The notes under the pieces: generated by a model
Told to the model about the DNA's origin: nothing
The model's input: the letters and a program-made list of their open reading frames with translations, nothing else
The model's database searches: none
Position numbers and translations under genes: made by a program
Source: Primorskyibacter flagellatus
Lineage (GTDB): Bacteria > Pseudomonadota > Alphaproteobacteria > Rhodobacterales > Rhodobacteraceae
Direction of reading: 5' to 3'
Length of the DNA stretch: 64,000 bases
NCBI RefSeq assembly: GCF_014638275.1
Contig: NZ_BMFJ01000001.1
Location: forward strand, 980,338 to 1,044,337
Shown: piece after piece, positions 26,040-34,975 of the stretch
Layout of the letters: each line of letters starts with the position of its first letter
Position numbering within the stretch: position 1 is the stretch's first letter

Positions 26040-29000
26040 TTACTCGGCAGCGCGCAGGGCGGCCGCGGGGGGCTGGTCGGGACTGGTGGTCTCGATCGGC
26101 CAGATGAGTTCCGGTGCCCTTGTCCGGCGGGCGGCGCGGCGCAGGGCCCAGTCCTCCGCAGCACGGGATCCGCGGCCGAAGGAGAGACGGGCGAGCAGCT
26201 GCGCGAACCAGCGGACGTAGGTCCAGAACCAGACCCGCAGCGCCAGAAGCGAGGGAGTCACCACCAGCGTCAGCACGGTCGCCACGCCAAGGCCGAAGAC
26301 CACTGCCGTCGCCAGCTGCTTCCACCAGAGCGCGGTCGGGCTGTCGATGGAATAGCCGCCCGCGAAGAAGTCGAGGGAGAGGCCGAACATCATCGGAGCA
26401 AGGCCCGCCATCGTCGTGATCGTGGTCAGCAGAACCGGGCGGATCCGGTCTTCGGCCGTGCGGATGATCGCCTCGATACGGGGCATGTAGGCGGAATATT
26501 CCTGGAAGGTGTCGATCAGCACGATGTTGTTGTTCACCACGATCCCGGCGAGCGCGACGATCCCCGTCCCCGTCATGATGATGGAGAAGGTCTGGTCCAT
26601 CACCAGCATGCCGATCAGCACGCCGGTGGTCGAAAGGACCACGGCCAGCAGCACCAGAACGGAGTTGTAGACGGAGTTGAACTGCGCGAGCAGGATGATG
26701 AACATCAGCCCGAGCGCACCTGCAAAGGCCTGACCGAGGAAGGCGGAGGATTCCTCCTGATCGGCCTGGTCGCCGGTCCATTCCCAGGTGATGCCGGCGG
26801 GCAGCGGGTCGGTTTCAAGCCATTTGGTGAGTGTTTCGATCCGTTCGTTGGCGGTGATCGGAACCGTGGTGGTCTTGCCCTCGTCGTCCGTCGTTTCGGT
26901 GGTCAGGCCGTCAGCTATGGCGGCCTTCACGTCGTAGAAGCGCTTCTGGTCGATGCGGTCGATCTTGGCCAGTTTCGCCACCGGCTCGCGGGTGATGAAG
27001 TTCGAAAGGGGCACGAGGCCTTCGGTCGTGCGGACCTTGAGCGTATCGAGGGTGGACAGGACGCGATCGCTCTCGGGCAGGCGGACGCGGATGTCGATCT
27101 CCTCGTCCGAGGTGTCGACGCGCATGGTGTCGAGCAGCAGGCCACGGGTGACAAGCTGCACCATGGCGCCGACCGTGGCGACGTCGGCGCCGTAGCGTCC
27201 GGCCTTTTCCACGTCCACGTCGATCTGCCAGTCGATGCCTGGCAGGGGCAGCGTGTCCTCGATCAGGCGCAGGCCGTCGAGCTCCTCGAACTTCGCGCGG
27301 ACCATGGCGGTCGCCTCGCGCAGCGGGTCCCAGTCGTCGCCCATGATGCGCAGGTGCACGGGCTTGGCGGAGGCCGGGCCCATGTTCGGGGCGATGATTT
27401 CCGACTGGATGCCGGGGATCTCAGCGATCTGTTCGGTCAGTTCGGCGATGACGAGGTCGCCGTCCAGTTCCGGACGATCGCGGCGGTCTTCCCACGGGAT
27501 GATTTCCAGCTGGACCTGCCCGACGGTGTCGAGCGGGGGCTGCGCGCCGCCGGTGTTGGAGTTCAGGCCGCCGTCACCGGCAAAGGCGAAGGCATTGAGA
27601 ACGCCGGGATGTTTCAGCACGACCTCCTCGACCTCGCGCACCAGTTCGTCCTTCTGGGTGAGGGAGAGATTGCCGCGCGCCCGGACGTAGACGATGGCCT
27701 GTTCGGGTTCGGATTCCACGAAGAATTCGGTGCCCTTGTTGTTCGCGCCGTAGACCTGGAACGTGGTGAGCACGAAGGCGACGACGCCCGCGATCACGAC
27801 CAGCGGCATGATCGGGTTGCCGGCGAGCAGCTTGATGAACATGCCGAAGGCGGTGCGGCGGTGGCCGGAGGTCACCCGGGGCTTGCGCCATTCGATCTTG
27901 GCGGCGCCGATGGTCACGGAGGCCGCGAATGCGCCGAGGCAGAAGATCACGAAGCCGGGAAGGAAGGCCATGAACCCCTCTGCCGGCATCTCGCCGCCGA
28001 AGAGGTAGCCGGGATTCACCGTCTCCATCGCGCCGAGGAAGACGAGGTAGAGCGCGGCGGGAACCAGCAGTGCGCGCAGCCACCACGGCGCGACGCGGGT
28101 CAGCCATGCGGACATGCGCGACAGGGTGCGGGAGAAGCGCCCGGTAACCCCGCCCATGACCGGCAGATAGACCAGTGCGACAACCAGCGAGGCGGAGAGC
28201 ACGAAGATCAGGGTGACGGGCAACATGCCCATGAATTCCCCCGGAACGCCGGGCCAGAAAAGCATCGGCAGGAAGGCGCAGAGCGTCGTCGCGGTGGAGG
28301 ACACGACGGGCCAGAACATGCGCTTGGCGGCCTCGGTATAGGCCGTCATCGGGCCGACGCCTTCGGAGATGCGCTTGTCGGCGTATTCGACCACAACGAT
28401 GGCCCCGTCGACCAGCATGCCGACGGCGAGGATCAGGCCGAACATGACGATGTTGGAAATCGTCACGCCCATGAGGCCAAGCAGGACGAAGCACAGAAGG
28501 AAGGAGGTCGGGATCGCGAAGCCGACCAGCAGCGCGGGGCGGGGGCCGAGCGCGGCGAGCACGACGATCATCACCAGCGCGATTGCGGTCAGCACCGATC
28601 CTTCAAGCTGGGACACCATGGAACCGACGACGCGGCTCTGGTCGTTCGACGTGCCCACGGTGACGGCGGCTTTCAGTTCCTCGGGCCAGTCGGCCTGCGC
28701 CTGCTCAACGACCTGCTTCACCTCTGCGGCGGTGTCGATCAGGTTGAAGCCCTTGCGCTTGACGACCTGCAACGCGGTTGTGCGGTCGCCGTTGAAGCGC
28801 GCGGTGCCGAGCCGGTCCTCGAAGGTGAGGCGGATGTCGGCAAGGTCGCCAAGTGTCACGACCCGGTCGCCGTTGCGTTTCACCGGCAGGGAGTAGATGT
28901 CACGCGGTTCGTCGAAGGACCCGGGGATCTTGACGGAGAAGGTGCCGGTCGGGGTTTCGACCTCTCCCGCCGCGATGAGCAGGTTGTTGTTCTGGACGAC

Positions 29001-29612
29001 GTTGATGAGTTCGCCGGCGGTGACGTTGTAGCTTTCCAGCCGCAGCGGGTCGATCACGACCTCGACCATCTCGTCCCGGTTCCCCGCGATCCCGGCTTCG
29101 AGAACGGAGTCGATGCCCTCGACCTGTTCCTGAAGGTCCTTGATGACCCGCGCCATGGTGCGTTCGGGAACGTCGCCGGTCAGGTTGACGATGATGATCG
29201 GAAATTCGGAGAAGTTGATTTCGTTGATCGTGTATTTCTCGAACCCGTCGGGGAACTTGCCCTCGGCCGTGGACATGGCGTCGCGCACGTCGGCCATGAC
29301 CTTGGACTTGTCCCAGCCAAATTCGAATTCCAGCGCGATCCCGGCGTAGCCTTCCGCCGCCGTGCCGGTCATCTTCTTGAGACCGTCGAGGTCCGAAAGC
29401 TCCGTCTCCATCGGCTTGACCAGCAGGGTTTCGCTGTCAGCGGCAGAAATGCCGGGGAAGGGGACGGAGACGAAAAGCGCGGGGATCTCGATGTCCGGCT
29501 CGCCTTCTTTCGGCAGGGTGGCGTAGGCCAGCCCCCCGGCGGCGAGAGAGAGCACGATGAAGGCAAGCACCATGCGGGCGCGCGCAGCGGCCCAGTCGAT
29601 GATCCCGGTCAT
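26040..29612 (-). CDS. RND efflux permease
   Basis: A 1190-residue inner-membrane proton antiporter of the AcrB type. There is an N-terminal span (MVLAFIVLSLAAGGLAYATL), two large periplasmic loops and about twelve spans. The porter block PGISAADSETLLVKPMETEL (residues ~54-73) is conserved. It is longer than AcrB (~1049); the extra length includes an inserted loop after TM6 and a polar C-terminal tail of ~50 residues. The TM4 motif reads VDGAIVVVEYAD, keeping the first of the two AcrB aspartates but with Gly at the second, and the TM10 lysine position is Asn (IVVNNNIVLID). It overlaps the adaptor gene by four bases. No outer-membrane factor is adjacent. Confidence 0.92.
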   Translation of the reverse strand: MTGIIDWAAARARMVLAFIVLSLAAGGLAYATLPKEGEPDIEIPALFVSVPFPGISAADSETLLVKPMETELSDLDGLKKMTGTAAEGYAGIALEFEFGWDKSKVMADVRDAMSTAEGKFPDGFEKYTINEINFSEFPIIIVNLTGDVPERTMARVIKDLQEQVEGIDSVLEAGIAGNRDEMVEVVIDPLRLESYNVTAGELINVVQNNNLLIAAGEVETPTGTFSVKIPGSFDEPRDIYSLPVKRNGDRVVTLGDLADIRLTFEDRLGTARFNGDRTTALQVVKRKGFNLIDTAAEVKQVVEQAQADWPEELKAAVTVGTSNDQSRVVGSMVSQLEGSVLTAIALVMIVVLAALGPRPALLVGFAIPTSFLLCFVLLGLMGVTISNIVMFGLILAVGMLVDGAIVVVEYADKRISEGVGPMTAYTEAAKRMFWPVVSSTATTLCAFLPMLFWPGVPGEFMGMLPVTLIFVLSASLVVALVYLPVMGGVTGRFSRTLSRMSAWLTRVAPWWLRALLVPAALYLVFLGAMETVNPGYLFGGEMPAEGFMAFLPGFVIFCLGAFAASVTIGAAKIEWRKPRVTSGHRRTAFGMFIKLLAGNPIMPLVVIAGVVAFVLTTFQVYGANNKGTEFFVESEPEQAIVYVRARGNLSLTQKDELVREVEEVVLKHPGVLNAFAFAGDGGLNSNTGGAQPPLDTVGQVQLEIIPWEDRRDRPELDGDLVIAELTEQIAEIPGIQSEIIAPNMGPASAKPVHLRIMGDDWDPLREATAMVRAKFEELDGLRLIEDTLPLPGIDWQIDVDVEKAGRYGADVATVGAMVQLVTRGLLLDTMRVDTSDEEIDIRVRLPESDRVLSTLDTLKVRTTEGLVPLSNFITREPVAKLAKIDRIDQKRFYDVKAAIADGLTTETTDDEGKTTTVPITANERIETLTKWLETDPLPAGITWEWTGDQADQEESSAFLGQAFAGALGLMFIILLAQFNSVYNSVLVLLAVVLSTTGVLIGMLVMDQTFSIIMTGTGIVALAGIVVNNNIVLIDTFQEYSAYMPRIEAIIRTAEDRIRPVLLTTITTMAGLAPMMFGLSLDFFAGGYSIDSPTALWWKQLATAVVFGLGVATVLTLVVTPSLLALRVWFWTYVRWFAQLLARLSFGRGSRAAEDWALRRAARRTRAPELIWPIETTSPDQPPAAALRAAE

Positions 29613-30913
29613 TCGGAGACCTCTTTAAGCGTGGGGGCGACGGGCACGCCGTCGATGACATAGTCCTGGCCGATCACGATGACCTGCGCGGTATCGGGCA
29701 GTCCGGTGACCCAGGCGCCCTGGGCGGTGTCGCGCACCAGTTTGACGGCGTGGAAACCGGCCATATCGCCCGCTTCGACGGTACGCACGCCAAGCGCGCC
29801 CTCATCGTTCAGGGTCAGGGCGGACTGCGGAACCAGGTGTGCCTGCGCGCCCGCGGCCTCGATTGCGATCTCGGCGGTTTCGCCGCTGCGGATGCTGAGA
29901 TCGGGGTTGGGGACTTCGATCTCCACAAGGAAGGTGCGGGTCTGCGGATCGGCGGAACGGGAGAGGAAGGTCACCTGTCCCATGAGCTTGCGGTCGGTCG
30001 CGGCGAGCCGTGCGCCCGCCCGCGCGCCGGATTCGACCCGGCCGATTTCGGTTTCCGGAATATAGCCGATCAGCTTTATGGGATCGAGCTGGATCACCGT
30101 CGCACAGAGTCCGCCGTTCTGGAGGAGAGAGCCGAGTTCGGCGGTGTCATCCTCCAGCAGTCCGCCGAAAGGGGCGTGGATCTTGGTGCGGGAGAGTTCG
30201 CGCTTGGCAGAGGCGACGGCGGCCTCGGCGGACCGGATGGCGGCCTGCGCGGTGGCCAGTCCGCCCTCGGCCTGGGCGACGGCGGCCTCGGCGGAGCGGG
30301 TCGAGGCCTCGGCAGAGGCGACGCGGGTGTCGGAAGCGAAGCCGCCCTTGGACAGTTTCTCGGAGGCGTTCCGGTTGATCTCGGCTTCCGCCAGCAGGGC
30401 CTTGGCTTCCTCAACGCGGGCCTCGGCGGAGGGGACGGAGGCCACGGCTTCGGCGAGACGCGCCTCGGCCTCGGCTAGCGAATCCTCTCGCGTGCCCGGG
30501 TCCAGTTCGCAGAGCAGGTCTCCTTCGGACACCTGAGCACCCTTGCGGATCGGAGAGGAAATCACGGTACCGGCGGTTTCGGCCCGCAGTTCCACGCTGC
30601 GGGCAGAGTCGGTCTGGCCGCGCAGGATGACAGCGCTGTCGATTACGCGCGCCTCGGACATGATGGTGACGACCTTGACCGGCTTGTGGGCCGGGGCCTT
30701 CTGTTCCGCGGCCTCTTCCACGGCGGGGGCTACGGCAGCTTCTGCCGGTGCTGCGGCCTTGGTTTCCGCTGCTGCGGGGTCATCCTTCGCGATGGCGACG
30801 GCGGTTTCGATGCCTTCGCCGCGGGCGAATGCCATGACCGCGTCGCGTTCGATGATAATTCCGTAAAGAAAGGCGGTGACCAGTATCGCCGTGATGATCG
30901 GGATGAGGCGCAT
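29609..30913 (-). CDS. RND efflux periplasmic adaptor (membrane fusion protein)
   Basis: A 434-residue HlyD/AcrA-type adaptor. An N-terminal signal anchor (LIPIITAILVTAFLYGIII) is followed by an Ala/Pro/Glu-rich linker, the lipoyl half-motif RAETAGTVISSPIRKGAQVS, and a long Ala-rich coiled-coil hairpin (residues ~165-260). The second lipoyl half is KIHAPFGGLLEDDTAELGSL, followed by the beta-barrel. It links the RND pump to an outer-membrane channel encoded elsewhere. First gene of the leftward adaptor-permease operon, with a promoter and palindrome upstream. Confidence 0.92.
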   Translation of the reverse strand: MRLIPIITAILVTAFLYGIIIERDAVMAFARGEGIETAVAIAKDDPAAAETKAAAPAEAAVAPAVEEAAEQKAPAHKPVKVVTIMSEARVIDSAVILRGQTDSARSVELRAETAGTVISSPIRKGAQVSEGDLLCELDPGTREDSLAEAEARLAEAVASVPSAEARVEEAKALLAEAEINRNASEKLSKGGFASDTRVASAEASTRSAEAAVAQAEGGLATAQAAIRSAEAAVASAKRELSRTKIHAPFGGLLEDDTAELGSLLQNGGLCATVIQLDPIKLIGYIPETEIGRVESGARAGARLAATDRKLMGQVTFLSRSADPQTRTFLVEIEVPNPDLSIRSGETAEIAIEAAGAQAHLVPQSALTLNDEGALGVRTVEAGDMAGFHAVKLVRDTAQGAWVTGLPDTAQVIVIGQDYVIDGVPVAPTLKEVSE

Positions 30914-30964
30914 GGAACTTATGACCCTGGTGGTGCGTTAAACTCGTTTGCTCCGAAGTAGCAA

Positions 30965-30981
30965 TGTAAAACGGATTTACA
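30965..30981. promoter_or_regulatory. Palindromic operator candidate upstream of the RND operon
   Basis: TGTAAA (30965-30970), spacer ACGGA, TTTACA (30976-30981) is a perfect inverted repeat in the leader just downstream of the predicted leftward promoter. A repressor bound here would block elongation into the efflux genes. No regulator gene is adjacent. Confidence 0.5.
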
Positions 30982-31004
30982 AGCCCCCCGCAGCATATTT
31001 CTGA

Positions 31005-31033
31005 ACTATACAGTTTAGACAGCATTGCTGCAA
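31005..31033 (-). promoter_or_regulatory. Sigma-70-type promoter for the RND operon
   Basis: Read leftward: TTGCAG (31028-31033), 17-base spacer, TATAGT (31005-31010). The -35 overlaps a second perfect inverted repeat, GCATTG-CTG... reading GCATTG (31022-31027), CTG..., CAATGC (31031-31036) on the given strand. Predicted transcript start is near 30,998, about 85 bases before the adaptor start codon. Confidence 0.6.
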
Positions 31034-31146
31034 TGCCGCATACGGCGTCTGCGACCTTGCGGCGCGAAATCGCAGGTCGGGCAGGTGGCCTTGGCAGGCC
31101 GGGAACGACAGGGTAAGACGGGCCGGACCAGAATACGGAGTTACCC

Positions 31147-31836
31147 TTGAGCCAGTCGGATTCCTTCATTGATGAAGTCACGGAAGAGGTCCGCCGGGAC
31201 AAGCTCTTCGCAAGGATGAAGAAATACGGCTGGATCGCCGTATTGGCCGTGATCGTCATCGTCGGCGGCGCCACATGGTACGAGATCCGGCAGGCGCGCG
31301 TGACGGCGGAGGCTGAGGCGCTTGGCGATGCCATGCTGACCGCGCTCGAGCAGGGCGTGCCGGCGGAACGGGCCACGGCGCTGGACGCGGTGGCGACGGA
31401 GTCGCCCGGGGCGGCGGCGGTACGAGATTTCATGCGCGCGGCCGAACTGACCCAGGGCGGGGACGAAGCGGCGGCGGCGGACCTGTACCGCCGGATCGCC
31501 GCGGACGGAGAGCTGCCGCTGATCTACCGATCTCTCGCCAGCTTCCGTCTGCTGGCATTGACCGGCGACGAGATGGAGCCTGCGGCGCTGCGGTCCGCCT
31601 ATGAGGATCTGGCCGCGCCGGGTGCGCCGCTGCGCCTGATGGCCCTGGAACAGGTCGCCATGACCTACGTTGCCGAGGGCAACGAGGAAGAGGCCCTGAC
31701 CCGTCTGCAGGCGCTGCTGGACGAGGCGGGGGCGACACCGGACTTGCTTCGCAGGGTTTCTCAGATGATTGTGGTGCTTGGCGGTACTCCGGGTATTGCC
31801 GACGAACAGGCCGGCGCGGCGGAAACGACCGAATAG
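31147..31836 (+). CDS. YfgM-like TPR membrane protein
   Basis: A 229-residue protein from a TTG start (31147), with CGGAG seven to ten bases upstream and the typical opening SQSDSFIDEVTEEVRRDKLF. One membrane span follows (YGWIAVLAVIVIVGGATWYE, residues ~27-46), and the rest is a periplasmic helical TPR-like region (DLYRRIAADGELPLIYRSLA; EEALTRLQALLDEAG). In E. coli YfgM helps the Sec translocon and precedes bamB and der, the same order as here. The name is by resemblance and context. Confidence 0.8.
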   Translation: MSQSDSFIDEVTEEVRRDKLFARMKKYGWIAVLAVIVIVGGATWYEIRQARVTAEAEALGDAMLTALEQGVPAERATALDAVATESPGAAAVRDFMRAAELTQGGDEAAAADLYRRIAADGELPLIYRSLASFRLLALTGDEMEPAALRSAYEDLAAPGAPLRLMALEQVAMTYVAEGNEEEALTRLQALLDEAGATPDLLRRVSQMIVVLGGTPGIADEQAGAAETTE

Positions 31837-31877
31837 CCGTGACGGATCAAGGACAAGAAGGGTTGGGGGCGCAGGGA

Positions 31878-33260
31878 ATGACCATGCAATCTGTGGCGGA
31901 CCGGGCGGGCCTTTGCGGGCTGGCCGGACTGACGGGGCGGGCTCTGGCCCTCCGGCTGATGCTGGTCGCGGGCATCGCGATGACGGCGGGCTGCGCGGAA
32001 CGCGACGATATCCTGCCCGGCAAGCGCGAGTCGGTGGATGCGATCCTGTCGGACCAGCCGGCAGAGAGCGACGTGGACCCGGTGAACCGGTCCGAACCCG
32101 TGGCGATTCCGGCTGCGGTGTCCAACGCCAGCTGGACGCAGCGCGCGGGCAGCCCGGCAACGCGGATCGAAAACGCGGCGCTCTCGGCCTCTCCGCAACT
32201 GATCTGGTCCGCGAATATCGGCGCAGGTGACGGACGCAAGGGCCGCATCACCGGCGACCCGGTGGTGGCAGAGGGGCGGGTCTTCACGCTGGACAGTGCG
32301 GCCAACGTGACGGCGGTGTCGACGGGGGGCGGGGCGCTCTGGTCGCGCAGCCTCGTGCCGCCGACGGACAATGCGGGCGACGCGACGGCGGGTGGCCTGG
32401 CCTATGGCGGCGGGCGGCTGTTCGTGTCCACGGGTTACGGGCTGCTGACCGCTCTGGACCCTGCTTCGGGCGCGATCCTGTGGGAACAGGACCTCGACGC
32501 GACGGGGACCGGCACGCCGACCGTGGCCGGGGACCTGGTCTACGTGATTTCGGGTGACGCGACGGCCTGGGCCATCGACGTCGCCAATGGCCGCGTGCGC
32601 TGGCAGATCAGCGGCACGCCAAGTCGCAACAGCCTGATCGGCGGACCTGCCCCGGCAGTCTACGGCGACACGGTGGTCTTCGCCCATGCCTCGGGAGAGG
32701 TGCAGGCGGTGGACCGGACCGAAGGCGTCGGCAAGTGGGGTGCCGTGGTGGCGGGGCGCCGGCGCGGCTATGCCAAGTCGGCGGTCGGCGACATTTCCGG
32801 CGATCCGGTGATGTCGGGCGGGCGGCTTTACACCGGCGTCCAGTCGGGCGCGATGGTGGCACTGGATGCCGAGACCGGCGAACGGCTGTGGCAGACCAGG
32901 GAGGGGCCGATGTCCCCGGTCTGGGCCGCCGGCAATGCCGTCTTCCTGGTCTCGGATCTGAACGAGGTGGTGCGCGTCGATGCGACGAGCGGCGAAAGGG
33001 TCTGGGGCCACAAGCTGCCGCTGTTCGTCAAGGACCGGCCGCGCCGCCAGCGCGACGTCTATGCCCATTACGGTCCGGTGATGGCCGGGGGGCGGCTTGT
33101 CGTGGCCTCGGGCGACGGGGTGCTGCGCTTCTTCGATCCGGCTTCCGGTGCGACCGTGGGGCAGGTGGCAATTCCGGGCGGGGCGAGCTCCAACCCCGTG
33201 GTCGCGGGCGGGACGTTGTATGTCGTGTCGCAGAAGGGCCAGTTGCTGGCTTTCCGTTGA
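31878..33260 (+). CDS. bamB: BamB-like outer-membrane assembly lipoprotein
   Basis: About 460 residues. The N-terminal signal ends in a lipobox (AGIAMTAGC), so it is a lipoprotein. The mature protein has PQQ-type beta-propeller repeats: AEGRVFTLDSAANVTAVSTG, GGRLFVSTGYGLLTALDPAS, GDLVYVISGDATAWAID, GGRLYTGVQSGAMVALDAET, GGTLYVVSQKGQLLAFR. BamB is part of the beta-barrel assembly machine. ATG 31878 was chosen over GTG 31839; both give the same mature protein. Neighbours yfgM and der support the call. Confidence 0.88.
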   Translation: MTMQSVADRAGLCGLAGLTGRALALRLMLVAGIAMTAGCAERDDILPGKRESVDAILSDQPAESDVDPVNRSEPVAIPAAVSNASWTQRAGSPATRIENAALSASPQLIWSANIGAGDGRKGRITGDPVVAEGRVFTLDSAANVTAVSTGGGALWSRSLVPPTDNAGDATAGGLAYGGGRLFVSTGYGLLTALDPASGAILWEQDLDATGTGTPTVAGDLVYVISGDATAWAIDVANGRVRWQISGTPSRNSLIGGPAPAVYGDTVVFAHASGEVQAVDRTEGVGKWGAVVAGRRRGYAKSAVGDISGDPVMSGGRLYTGVQSGAMVALDAETGERLWQTREGPMSPVWAAGNAVFLVSDLNEVVRVDATSGERVWGHKLPLFVKDRPRRQRDVYAHYGPVMAGGRLVVASGDGVLRFFDPASGATVGQVAIPGGASSNPVVAGGTLYVVSQKGQLLAFR

Positions 33261-33304
33261 GCGCGGAATAGGCTATCGGGGCGGCTTACCCCCTCCCTGA
33301 CCCT

Positions 33305-33317
33305 CCCCTGGCAGGGG
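33305..33317. other. Short GC hairpin between bamB and der
   Basis: CCCCT (33305-33309)/AGGGG (33313-33317) inside a C-rich tract (CCCCCTCCCTGACCCTCCCC) in the 94-base gap. It may weaken read-through from bamB into der or be a relic of an intergenic repeat. No U-tract. Confidence 0.35.
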
Positions 33318-33354
33318 GTGGGGATGCGTTTCGCGGGGGATCAGCGGAGGACCC

Positions 33355-34824
33355 ATGTCCTTTACACTCGCCATCGTCGGACGGCCCAATGTGGGCAAGT
33401 CGACCCTGTTCAACCGTCTGGTCGGCAAGCGGCTGGCGCTGGTCGATGACCAGCCCGGGGTGACGCGCGATCTGCGGGAGGGCGCGGCGCGGCTTGGCCA
33501 CCTGAAGTTTACCGTCATCGACACCGCGGGGCTGGAAGAGGCCACCGACGAAAGCCTGCAGGGTCGGATGCGCAAGCTGACGGAGCGGGCGGTGGACATG
33601 GCAGACGTCTGCCTGTTCGTGATCGACGCGCGGGCAGGGGTCACGGCCTCTGACCACGTGTTCGCGGAGATCCTGCGCCGCCGGTCCGCCCATGTGATCC
33701 TTGCCGCCAACAAGGCCGAGGGGCGTGCGGGCGAGGCGGGTCTGCTGGAGGCTTACGAACTGGGCCTTGGCGAACCCGTGCGCCTGTCTGCGGAGCATGG
33801 CGAGGGGATGAGCGACCTCGCGGCGGTTCTCGACCCGATCGCGGAACGCTTTGCCGCGCAGGCCCGTGAGGACGCCCGACGGATGGAGGCGGAGGGCATC
33901 GCGCCGGAAATGGACACCGATGTGGACGAGGAACCGGAGGAGGACGAAAGCTGGCGTCCTTCCGACGAACGTCCGTTGCAGGTGGCGGTCGTCGGGCGCC
34001 CGAACGCGGGCAAGTCGACGCTGATCAACCGGATCCTCGGCGAAGAACGCCTGCTGACGGGACCGGAGGCGGGAATTACACGGGATTCGATCTCGCTCCG
34101 CGTCGACTGGGACGGGCTGCCGGTGCGGCTGTTCGATACGGCGGGCATGCGCAAGAAGGCGAAGGTGCAGGAGAAGCTGGAGAAGCTCTCGGTCTCGGAC
34201 GGGCTGCGCGCGGTGAAATTTGCGGAGGTCGTCGTCGTCCTGCTGGACGCGGCGATTCCGTTCGAACAGCAGGACCTTCGGATCGCCGACCTTGCGGAAC
34301 GCGAGGGTCGGGCCGTGGTCATCGCGGTGAACAAATGGGACCTCGAGGACGACAAGCAGGCCAAGCTGCGCGACCTGCGCGAGGCTTTCGAGCGGCTTCT
34401 GCCGCAACTGCGTGGCGCGCCGCTGGTGACCGTGTCGGCGCGGACGGGACGGGGGCTCGACCGGCTGCAGGCGGCAGTACGGACGGCGCATGAGGTATGG
34501 AACCGGCGCGTTTCGACAGCAAAGCTGAACCGCTGGCTGATCGGCATGCTGGAACAGCATCCGCCCCCCGCGCCGGGTGGACGCCGGATCCGTCTGCGTT
34601 ACGTCACCCAGGCCAAGACGCGTCCACCAGCCTTTGTCATCATGTGCTCTCATCCCGAAGCGGTACCGGCGAGCTATACCCGGTACCTGGTGAACGGGCT
34701 GCGCGCGGATTTCGACATGCCGGGTGTGCCGATCCGGCTGTATCTGCGGTCGCAGGCCGAGAAGAACCCCTACAAGGGCCGCAAAAAGTCCACGCCGTCG
34801 CGGTTGCGCAAGCATCTTGGCTAG
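33355..34824 (+). CDS. der: Ribosome-assembly GTPase Der (EngA)
   Basis: A 489-residue tandem GTPase needed for 50S assembly. G domain 1 has [14 protein letters not shown] (residues 8-21), DTAGLEE and NKAEG. G domain 2 has [15 protein letters not shown] near residue 216, [11 protein letters not shown] and NKWDLE. The C-terminal KH-like domain ends [19 protein letters not shown], normal for Der. An acidic linker ([16 protein letters not shown]) joins the G domains. Last of the yfgM-bamB-der row. Confidence 0.97.
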   Translation: MSFTLAIVGRPNVGKSTLFNRLVGKRLALVDDQPGVTRDLREGAARLGHLKFTVIDTAGLEEATDESLQGRMRKLTERAVDMADVCLFVIDARAGVTASDHVFAEILRRRSAHVILAANKAEGRAGEAGLLEAYELGLGEPVRLSAEHGEGMSDLAAVLDPIAERFAAQAREDARRMEAEGIAPEMDTDVDEEPEEDESWRPSDERPLQVAVVGRPNAGKSTLINRILGEERLLTGPEAGITRDSISLRVDWDGLPVRLFDTAGMRKKAKVQEKLEKLSVSDGLRAVKFAEVVVVLLDAAIPFEQQDLRIADLAEREGRAVVIAVNKWDLEDDKQAKLRDLREAFERLLPQLRGAPLVTVSARTGRGLDRLQAAVRTAHEVWNRRVSTAKLNRWLIGMLEQHPPPAPGGRRIRLRYVTQAKTRPPAFVIMCSHPEAVPASYTRYLVNGLRADFDMPGVPIRLYLRSQAEKNPYKGRKKSTPSRLRKHLG

Positions 34825-34868
34825 ACCGCATCGGCCAAGGCGCGGGCGGAGGGGTGCGCCTCCGGCGG

Positions 34869-34890
34869 GAGTATTTCCGGCAAGATGAAG
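34869..34890 (+). repeat. Dispersed repeat copy D
   Basis: GA followed by GTATTTCCGGCAAGATGAAG in the gap after der, preceded by a GC-rich stretch GGAGGGGTGCGCCTCC that can fold. The 20-base core is identical to copy A inside nnr. Confidence 0.75.
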
Positions 34891-34975
34891 TTGCGTGATT
34901 TTTTCTGCATCGCGGCGACGGAAAGAGTGAGGGTGTGCGTTTGATCTCCTGAGGCACCCAGCCAAGGAGACAGAT

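Noticed and set aside
27354..29663. 769-codon forward frame opposite the RND permease
   Set aside because: His/Asp/Gly-rich shadow of the pump gene; no start site or family match.
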